A stretch of 64,000 nt of DNA from Dillenia suffruticosa (lineage: Eukaryota > Streptophyta > Magnoliopsida > Dilleniales > Dilleniaceae). The position numbers and the translations under genes were made by a program. Positions 56,079 to 64,000 of the stretch are shown here, piece by piece (the first letter of the stretch is position 1; each line of letters begins with the position of its first letter). Below the pieces are notes generated by a model. The model worked only from the letters and a program-made list of their open reading frames with translations, was not told the origin of the DNA and did no database searches. The stretch lies in the NCBI GenBank assembly GCA_033439265.1, contig JAVTVX010000020.1:18866001-18930000 (forward strand), read 5' to 3'.

Positions 56079-58132
56079 TCACGAAATCTGTCCACATGGT
56101 GATCCATCAGATTTTTTCTTCAACCGATTCAAATCTTCTCGAAGAGAAGCAACGCGAGAACCTATATCCTTGATTTCTTCACCGAGAAAACCAGCAAAAC
56201 CTTTGACCTGCGATCCAGATGAATTCTCATTTTCCTTGCCACACAGAAAAGATTCCTCCAATCCAGCTCTGCGGACAAATTCTTCCGCCTTTCTCAGTTT
56301 CTCCACGAGTTCTTCATTCCTCCTTTCATATTCTTGCTGAATTTCCAAGACCCTTTTCTCTGAAACTTTCAGAGCCTCACCTCTCTCCTCTGCTAATTTT
56401 ATAGCAGCTCGCCACTCACCCTCAGTCTTTCTCAGTATAGCATCCAACTTCTCACATTCTGATATAGCTGCACTGCTGATTTCATAGGATGATTGAAGAT
56501 CGGCCTTCAATATTTCCAACATTCCTTCCTTCTTATTTATCATTGTGGTCAGCTCTTGTATCCTTTCAGCAACAGCAGCAGTCACACCAGAATTCTCCTC
56601 CAGCTTCCCATGCATTTCATTTATTATTCTTGTCTTTCGCAGTCTTTGAAATTTAACAAATGTGGCAGCCTAATTTAAAAAAATATACACACACAAGTAA
56701 AAAAATTCTGATTTCACGCATTGTATATTTTCATACTAAATATATCATGCGTTATATTTCCAAAAAACGTTAACATCTATGGAAAAACTATCTGAAGCAA
56801 AAAATTCATGACAGCATCATCTCCTTCTTCCAAGGATAACTGGTTCAATAGACTTTCCTTGTGACTAAAACCAATTCCATCCGCAAACTTTCTCGCTTCT
56901 TCCAAATCCAAATGGCAAAACTCTGGATGATAGCCGCTTACGGCAACTCCCTTCTGTTTCGCATCTCTGGACCTATCAATGGGCGCAACAACACTGCTGG
57001 AGCCACTTTGAACAATTAACATTTCGTTTGCTAACTCTGTTTCTTTTTCTCCCAGCAATTCCATGGGCCCTGCAACAAATTCTTTTCCCAGATCTGCCTT
57101 CCTCTGACCATCATTCTCTTCATTACACACAATGACCAAATCCTTCAAGTTCTCACCGGCGGTCCCAACAGTCCCGCTCTCTTCCCTTTCTTTTCTCACC
57201 TCCTCACTCTCATCCCCTTCGTCACTCCCGGATCTACAAACAAGCTTTCTTTTCCTTCTATAATGACCCTCTTCTGGTGTATGCTCATCAGTCTGACTTA
57301 CTTCCGCCTCCAACTTTTTTTGCGTTATATTTCTTATTTCTTTTATGGTCATCACTCTGTCCAGATCATCAACTTGTGCAAACCTTAGAGAGTCCACAAC
57401 TTCCATTGCTCTTTTCTCTACCAAGATTGCCCTTTCGATCTTCACATTCTCATTTAACAAAAGACCAGCAAACATTAACATCTCATCGTGGATGAGTGTA
57501 TCCACCCAAATAGAACTCCCCTTCCCAACACAATATCTACCAACTGATTTCACAAAATCCCCATGCACAGAAACAGGAGTGAATGGATTGCAAGCCGATA
57601 TGAGAGGTTCACCTTCTACTGGTATAAAAGGCAGCAAACTTTCCTTTAGAAATTCCACAAAGAAAAACTTTCTCTTCCACGATCTATCGAGAGTCTCCCT
57701 ATAATAAAACTTCCAGTTCGACTCTTTACGTGGTTGAACGCAGTACCAATCCTCATTGGCACCTCCTATTGCACACTTTCTTAGAACGAAAACAGAGAGC
57801 AAAATTTCAAAATCAAACCTCAACCGACAGAAACTTACCAAACTGACAACAGCTACTATCAACCTCCACGCACTGGGAATGAACAAAGTTGGAAATATAT
57901 TCCAACCTTTTAGGACAACCGACAAAGGACCTAAATACGGCACCCGTACACCATATCTTACATACTCCTTATACATGGGCACGGATCTCTCTCCCACTTG
58001 ATTCGCTCTTTTGTCCCCTCTCGGCAACCTCAAACGAAAATCAGAACCTAAACCCATTTCTTTCGCTGTGGTTTCCAATTCTTTGCGTGTCATTATGCTC
58101 TTAATCTCACTAATGCTTCCTGCTTTTTCCAT
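56079..58132 (-). CDS. Putative gypsy-type-transposase-domain protein with coiled-coil tail
   Basis: Exon 1 (58132-56789) encodes 448 residues and exon 2 (56669-56079) 196 more. A GT-AG intron (56788-56670) joins LLQI to AATFVKFQRLRKTR in phase 0, giving 644 residues with no stop. The N-terminal third has YVRYGVRVPYLGPLSVVLKG, NIFPTLFIPSAWRLIVAV and WKFYYRET ... SWKRKFFFVEF. This resembles the plant 'putative gypsy-type transposase' domain (PF04195), whose real function is unknown. A charged linker follows (about 290-400). The C-terminus is a long heptad-like coiled coil (EKLDAILRKTEGEWRAAIKL, EYERRNEELVEKLRKAEEF). It lies between palindrome clusters, so it may travel with the Helitron block, but it could be a host gene. 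The domain call is from pattern only. Confidence 0.68.
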
Positions 58133-59296
58133 TCTGCCGCAGCAATTAACTCGTTCTATCCCTGAAACTAAACCTAAACTTTTTTACTTTTCTATACAAT
58201 ATCTAATAGCAAAACAAACAACATGGCCAGTGGTACCAACACCCATCATAAAAATACTAATACATTGATCCCATATAAAACAACTCATATCACAGTACTT
58301 GCGTCAGACCGTACTATTGTCTTCCTTCATAAGATTTTTTTTGTCTGTCATAAAATAAACCAAACAAAAAAATACAAAAAAACAACCAACAAATTCCAAC
58401 CTCCCCCATTACATACTTTCTACGTTTATGCTATTTTCTTCCGATCTGCTTTATACAACCCAAAAAATCATTATATACAACAAACAGAACAAAACAACAA
58501 AACAGATAGTAATAGATTAACTTAGCGTATTTAATAGATTCCGGCATCCATTTATCCGTTTTTTAAAATCCCTGGTTGTTTTTCCCAAATAGTTGACTCT
58601 ATAACAAAGGCACCCAAACAATAACACTCTATATACCGCATAAACGTAACGATACTTACTTGGAACTTGTTTTTGCAACCGTTTTCTTAAAAATATCTGT
58701 TCTCTGCACTGTGCTTTGCTCTGGACAAACAAGAAATGAAACAAGCAGAGCAAATCGCCAAAACAAGAAATACCCTGTGAACAAAAAAACCAAACCAGCA
58801 AACAAAGGAATGCGCTCTGAAAAGAGTACTATAAAGAAATACCAAAAAGATACAAATAAAACAAAGCAAGGAAGAAGAAAAGACAACAAGCCGAAGAAAG
58901 CCAAAAGGCGTATCCCAAAAGATATAAAAACTTCTAAAAAATCACGCCCTTTGCGTAACTCTCTTTCTTAGCGTTTATTGCGAGCATTTATTATGACTGA
59001 CATATCCTATTCTCCTAAGCCCTCGTCCTTAGATTTACATACATACCATCCTATCAGGAACACTTCTTTCCCTTTTTTTTTTTTACATACAACATTCAAC
59101 TTTTACATTTTATATCTTCTAAAATTAACTTTATCAAATATTTCCCTTACAGATTATTCGTATTGATATAATTCCGTTCTTACATGAACATTAATATTAT
59201 GCAACTATTTTTTCCACTTCATTTGAGATGCTTAACGTTGAGTAACTATTTCAGATTTAAATAATATGTACCCTATAAAATATCACAAAAAAAAAA
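58133..59296 (-). other. 5' flank of the minus-strand gene
   Basis: On the minus strand this is T-rich leader-like sequence (58.5-58.95 kb) similar in style to the leaders of the RPA1-like and RepHel genes. Short frames here look composition-driven and no separate gene is called. Confidence 0.45.
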
Positions 59297-59900
59297 CTAC
59301 CATTTCAAAAAACCACAACTCACTCCACAAACATCTGGTGCTTTCCTTCGCAGGACCCACCACCGCTTCTCCCCACTACTGAACCACAACACGATTCTAC
59401 CAACCGCACAACCACCTGGAGGTTCCACCAACCGCAGAGCCATAACAGTTCCACCAATCACACAAACAATGGTTATACCTGCAGCCCCCCACGCCCAAGT
59501 TCTGCCAATCTCACAATCACGACTTACAACAAAAATACGATAAAATACATCTGGCCAAAAACCATTATATCCTCTCAATATAACATTCCACAGATACATT
59601 TTTCCCGCATTTATTTAGTTCCATATATATTTTACACAGTATTCAATAAATACGTTTACATTTACTTTGAATGTTCAATTATTTTTACTCTTATAAAATT
59701 TCCCTTTTTTATAAAATACAGTAACCTCGTACTTCTCCCACGTTGTTCTGCTGCATAACATAACCACCTCGTTTGGCTACCTAACAGAACCTCATGCATG
59801 TGCCATATATTCCTACGCAGCACAAACACATGGTTCTCCTACATGGCAGAACCATCTTTCTGTCCTTCCAAGGTTCTTCTACACAGCAGAACCCTGTCCT
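59297..59900. repeat. Palindromic array, cluster 6
   Basis: First a C/A-rich decayed part (GGTTCCACCAACCGCAGAGCC at 59421-59441), then clearer units (TGGTTCTCCTACATGGCAGAACCA at 59830-59853, GGTTCTTCTACACAGCAGAACCC at 59871-59893). It belongs to the same motif family. Confidence 0.75.
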
Positions 59901-60005
59901 TTGATATTTAATTATTTTCGCTCTTATATATATATATTTTTAATATTATCATTATTATTCAAATCAACACTGCTTACCTTTAAATGATTATTTACAGATA
60001 TTTTT

Positions 60006-62810
60006 AGATTAAAAAAATAAAAGTACTAAAATTAATAAAACTACCTACGAAGTGCAGAACTTTTCATATAGTTCTGCGAAGTGCAAAACTATGCAGTAGT
60101 TCTGTAAACTGTAGAACCACCAAAGTAGTTCTACACAACTACCAAGGTAGTTCTGCCAAGTGCACAACTACTAAAGTAATTTAATATTCAATTTAATATT
60201 TTATAAATTTTTTTTTTGATTTTGTATTACAAGTAATCAACAATTTGAATATATATAAAAAATATTTAATATTTAATATATAAATTATTAAATAATAATT
60301 TTTAATATTACAAATTAGTATTAATACTAAAAAAATATTAATGTTGTAAGAATTAAATATTTACAATATGTAATATTTTATTTTAAAACCTGAAGCATTA
60401 ATATTTAATATATTAAAATATTAATGCTAAAATTTATATATTAAAAAGTTTTACAATTAGCAAAATTTTAAAAATTCTTATTATGCGACATCGGTGGGTT
60501 GTCATTCAGAAACCTTAAAAGATTTAGCCCCTAAAAAAAAAATTCCGTCGACGAAAGCATTACAGATATTTTTGATATTTTTAATGCAATCATAAAATTT
60601 TCTAATCGAATTATTATTATTTTTTGCATAGTATTATAGTATGACGCATTTGAGTTTTTTGATAAAAAATAATTTACAATTTTTTAACTTGGTATTTCTA
60701 TAATCTTAAATAAATATTATTTTATGAAAATCATAATATACAAGTCACTACTGAAAAACAAAAAAAAAATCACCATTAAGTATGAAGTCACCCCTGCGTC
60801 GATGAAGCTGTATACTTTGTTCGACGAAACATTCACACTCATTATTCTTCTTCCTATCTGGATTGCCTAAAAAAGAAAACAGATTTTATTTTTCTTTTTT
60901 AACTAAACCATATTATTATTTAAAAAGTACAGATTCAACTTCAAAATAGTAATATAAATATATTAATCATGAATTTTTTTAAATTTTCAAAAAATTTCAA
61001 GTATAGTGACCATTGATATTTTTATTATAATGTTATGCAAAATTTTTAGTGCATATATAAAAATATTTCGATTTAATCTTATGATATAAGAAAAATTATA
61101 ATTTTTAAAATACTAAGAAACAACTATTTTACAAATATTTTCAGATTAAAAAAATACAGAAACTAAAATTGACAGAATTACCACCGAAGTACAGAACTAC
61201 CAAAGTAGTCATACGAAGTGCAGAATTATCTAGGAAGTTCTACCAACTGCAGAACCACCAGAGTGGTTTTACGAAATGCAGAACTATCCATGTAGCTCTG
61301 CGAAGCGCATAACCACCAAGGTGGTTCTGCACAACTGTCAATTATTAAATGATAACTTTTTAATATTACAAATTAGTATTAATACTGAAAAAATATCAAT
61401 GTTGTAAGAAATAAATATTTAAAATATGTAATATTATATTTTAAAACCTGAAGTATTAATATTTAATATATTAAAATATTAATGCTAAAATTTATATATT
61501 AAAAAATTTTACAATAAGCAAAATTTTAAATATTCTTATTATATGATCTCGGAGAGTTGCCATTCAGAAATTTTACAAAATTTAGCCCCTAAAAAAAATT
61601 GTGAACGAACACATTACAAATATTTTAGATATTTTTACTACAATCATAAAATTTTTTAATTAAATTATTATTTAGTTTGCATATTATTATAATATGAAGC
61701 TTTTAATTTTTTTTAATCAAAAATATTTTCAACTTTTTTTGCTTGATATTTCTATAATCTTAAATAAATATTATTCTATCAAAATCACAATGTATGAAAT
61801 CATTAAAAAAAAACAAGAAAAAAAAAACCTACCATCAAGTATATAGTCACATTTGCATTGATGAAGCTCTATACTTTGGTTGATGAAACATTCACACTCA
61901 TTATTGTTCTTCCCATCTGGATTGCATAAAAAAGAAAATAGATTTTCTTTTTTTTTTTTAACTAAACCACATTATTATGAAAAAGTACAAATTCAATTTC
62001 AAAATAATAATATAAATATATTAATTTTGATTTTTTTTATTTTCTAAAAATTTTAAGTATCGTGACGATCAGTACTTTTATTTTAATATTATGCAAAATT
62101 TTTAGTGCATGTATAAAAATATTTTGATTTGATCTTATGATATTAGAAAAATTAAAATTTTAAAAATACTAAAAAAATTATTTTGGAGATATTTTAAGAC
62201 TGAAAAAATACAGATACTAAAATTGACAGAATTATCTCACCACGGTGGTTCTGTGAAGTGCAGAACAACCCATGTATTTCTTCAAAGTACAGAACCACCT
62301 GATGGTTCTGCACAAGTACCAAGGTAGTTCTGCCAAGTGCAAAACTACCAAGATAATGTAATATTCAATTTAATATTTTATAATATTTTTAATTTTGATT
62401 TGATATTACAAGTAATCAACAATTTGAATATATATAAAAAATATTTAATATCTAATATATAAATTATTAAATACTAATTTTTAATATTATAAATTAGTAT
62501 TAATACTAAAAAAATATTAATGTTGTATCAATGAAATATTTAAAATATGTAATATTTTATTTTAAAACTTGATGTTTTAATATTTAATATATTAAAATAT
62601 TAATGCTAAAATTTATTTATTAAAAGATTTTACAATTAGCAAAATTTAAAGAATTCATATTATTTGATCTTAGTGGGTTGTCATTCAGAAACTTTTCAAA
62701 ATTTAGCCCCTCATAAAAAAAAAAAAAATTCGTTAATGAACGCATTACAAATATTTTAGATATTTTAAATATAATCATAAAATTTTTTAATCAGATTATT
62801 ATTTAATCAG
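60006..62810 (+). repeat. Tandem array of ~1.05-1.14-kb units (2.5 copies)
   Basis: Units start at AGATTAAAAAAAT (60006), AGATTAAAAAAAT (61143) and AGACTGAAAAAAT (62197). Each begins with a cluster of GTTCTGCGAAGTGCAGAACTA-type palindromes, followed by about 900 bp of AT-rich DNA with shared landmarks (GTAATCAACAATTTGAATAT in units 1 and 3, TTTAGCCCCTAAAAAAA, GATGAAGCT(G/C)TATACTTTG in units 1 and 2, ATTATGCAAAATTTTTAGTG). The third unit stops near 62805. No open frame of note. Confidence 0.87.
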
Positions 62811-62840
62811 AACTACCATGGTGTAATCTATCACAAACTC

Positions 62841-62864
62841 TCCCTCCCTCCCTCCCTCCCTCCC
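62841..62864. repeat. (TCCC)n microsatellite
   Basis: Six TCCC tetramers just right of the truncated third 1.1-kb unit. Confidence 0.85.
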
Positions 62865-62980
62865 TGATTTTAGTGGTTTCCCATATCATTAAATTTGTTT
62901 TCAGATAGAGCATAACCCATACTTGGTTTGTAACTTTACCTCTCTTATAAATTTTTGGTCCAAATTATTGTTTAGAAAAC

Positions 62981-63459
62981 TGTCACAATTCTACCTGCCT
63001 CTTCAACACTAAAACACGTTGGGTTTTAAAAATGAAAGGGAACACAAAAACAAAGCATAAAAAATGCAAAGGAAAGGAGATGAAGATTCACAATGGCATA
63101 TGATGTTTGTCACGGATCTTGATGGTCATTGAGAGTTGAGTTGGGGGAGAAGAAAGAGAGAAAGATTGAGAGAGAAGGAGCCAGAGAGAGAGGGGTTGGA
63201 GGGAGACAAGATAGAACAAAGGGAGAGGGAGAGAAACCGAGAATAGAGAGCATAGGAAGAAGGAGAATTCTTTTCATTTATCATCCGTCATGTTGCTAAT
63301 CATTTTACATGTATTTATACATTTCTTGGAGTAATCCCAAACTATCAAACAACTAAACAACTTCAGTTACAATTCAGTTGGCCAACTGATTTCAGAACTA
63401 ACTGCTCACAACCCACTAACCGTTAGCTTCAAAATTCAATAGCTGCTTGAGTTGTTATA
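62981..63459 (-). repeat. 3' LTR of the minus-strand chromovirus derivative
   Basis: On the plus strand it starts TGTCACAATTC and ends GTTGTTATA. On the minus strand it reads TATAACAAC ... TTGTGACA (the start TG has become TA). Its end (GAAGAGGCAGGTAG ... TTGTGACA) resembles the end of the LTR at 4823 (GAGAGGCAGGTTGG ... TTGTTACA), showing one lineage. A TATAAATA box lies at about 63313-63320 on the minus strand. Confidence 0.75.
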
Positions 63460-63478
63460 ATTTCCCTCTCCTTCAAGA
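63460..63478 (-). promoter_or_regulatory. Polypurine tract of the minus-strand element
   Basis: The minus strand reads GAAGGAGAGGGAAAT immediately before the LTR start, as expected for plus-strand priming. Confidence 0.65.
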
Positions 63479-63497
63479 TACACCTTGTCCTCAAGAT

Positions 63498-63971
63498 TTA
63501 AAATTTTGAAACTGAGCCTTGATAAGGCTCATGTCTAGTTCCTTCTTGCTCTTTGTTTTCTTCCAACCCCAGCCCTTCTCTGTCCTCTGTTGCTAGGATG
63601 ACATTGAGGTTTCTCAATTTGTATTGATGTCCTGGAACATATTTCTCACCACACTTAAAACAAAGATCATTAGCCCTGCGATGTTGCACCTCCTGTGGTG
63701 ATATTTTTTGAGTTTCGAAGTTGGTGTAGTGAGAGACGGAGTTTTTGTTATCTGCCTTAATCTCTCGTGGATCCCAAGTATTATTCATGCCAATTCCTTT
63801 GTGCTTAGTTAGTTCTAAGGACTGTTCTTGAAGGGTTGCAATCTTAAAAACTTGCAATAAGGTAGTGGGTTTGAACATCCTAAATATTGGCTTAATCTCC
63901 TCCTTCAGGCCACTGATAAAACTTGATACAAAGTAAGCTTCTGTAAGTTTGGGATTAGTATGGAGTATCAA
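63498..63971 (-). pseudogene. Gag fragment of chromovirus with zinc knuckle, partial
   Basis: The frame reads LHTNPKLTEAYFVSSFISGL, then KEEIKPIFRMFKPTTL, and ends with a knuckle CFKCGEKYVPGHQYK followed by LRNLNVI. The third Cys of the CCHC knuckle is Tyr here, so zinc binding is probably impaired. Upstream of the Met the same frame continues as QEKFEEL-stop-SL to the edge, so a TAG stop interrupts gag. Gag forms particles and packages RNA. Confidence 0.82.
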
Positions 63972-64000
63972 TGACTATAATTCCTCAAATTTTTCTTGAT

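Larger units (their letters stand above)
32759..62810 (+). mobile_element. Giant Helitron-like block (candidate single or nested Helitron)
   Basis: This block joins an RPA1-like gene, a Helitron Rep/helicase gene, a second RPA1 remnant, a two-B3-domain gene and an intact minus-strand gene, all set among the same GTTCTGC/GCAGAAC palindrome arrays. Rep/helicase plus RPA1 is the known gene set of plant Helitrons. A candidate 5' end is the TC at 32759-32760 after an A, followed by TTATTACTACTACATTAC, which resembles plant Helitron 5' starts. I found no convincing 3' hairpin plus CTRR end, so the right limit (here the end of the palindrome-bearing repeats) is a guess. Two nested Helitrons are an alternative. 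Confidence 0.5.
62981..63971 (-). mobile_element. Chromovirus-type element with pol deleted (3' LTR plus gag), runs off the right edge
   Basis: On the minus strand gag runs from beyond the window edge to 63498 and within about 40 bp reaches a polypurine tract and an LTR. Protease, RT, RNase H and integrase are absent, so this is an internally deleted, gag-only derivative. The last coding text before the LTR (LRTRC/LEDKVYLEGEG in the shifted frame) matches the usual end of chromovirus pol, which places the deletion junction near 63480-63530. Confidence 0.75.

Noticed and set aside
58517-58971. Overlapping frames on both strands upstream of the minus-strand coiled-coil gene
   Set aside because: T/C-bias of a leader-like region. 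Hydrophobic Phe-rich and Lys-rich mirror frames are typical composition artefacts.

Overview
This window looks like nuclear DNA of a flowering plant, probably a eudicot. It is AT-rich and contains plant-type LTR retrotransposons (a chromovirus and an Athila-type element), a Mutator-like element, a CACTA element, tRNA-derived SINEs, plant Helitron genes (Rep/helicase plus an RPA1-like gene), and one cell-wall-type GH17 glucanase gene with GT-AG introns. I cannot name the species. I saw no tRNA or rRNA genes, CRISPR arrays or prokaryotic signals.

Layout from left to right. 1-2206 (-): a decayed Mutator-like (MULE) transposase cut by the window edge. 2207-4367: AT-rich DNA containing a purine-rich, GC-rich block with strong palindromes. 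4368-11144 (+): a degenerate Ty3/gypsy chromovirus with both LTRs, a Copia-like solo LTR nested between RNase H and integrase, and a SINE inserted in its 3' LTR. 12766-22247 (+): an Athila-type element flanked by AAATT on both sides. It keeps gag and protease, has lost RT/RNase H/integrase, and hosts a nested 2.1-kb non-autonomous CACTA element full of GCGAC subterminal repeats. 23829-25412 (+): the only clear host gene, a GH17 beta-1,3-glucanase with an X8/CBM43 domain. 25413-32758: intergenic DNA with several SINEs.

Roughly 32.76-62.8 kb is one unusual block. It holds an RPA1-like gene, a broken Helitron Rep/helicase gene, a partial second RPA1 copy, a gene with two B3-like domains and an intact minus-strand gene resembling the 'putative gypsy-type transposase' family with a coiled-coil tail. 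Arrays of short palindromes (GTTCTGC ... GCAGAAC) sit between and around these genes and end in a tandem array of about 1.1-kb units. I read this as a giant, gene-carrying Helitron or nested Helitrons, now inactive. The termini are only tentative.

From 62981 to the right edge (-) lies the 3' end of another chromovirus in which gag runs almost directly into the LTR, so pol has been deleted. The genes do not form one pathway. The window is a nested transposon landscape around one glucanase gene. The functionally linked set is the Helitron group: Rep/helicase for rolling-circle replication and RPA1-like protein as a presumed single-strand binding partner.
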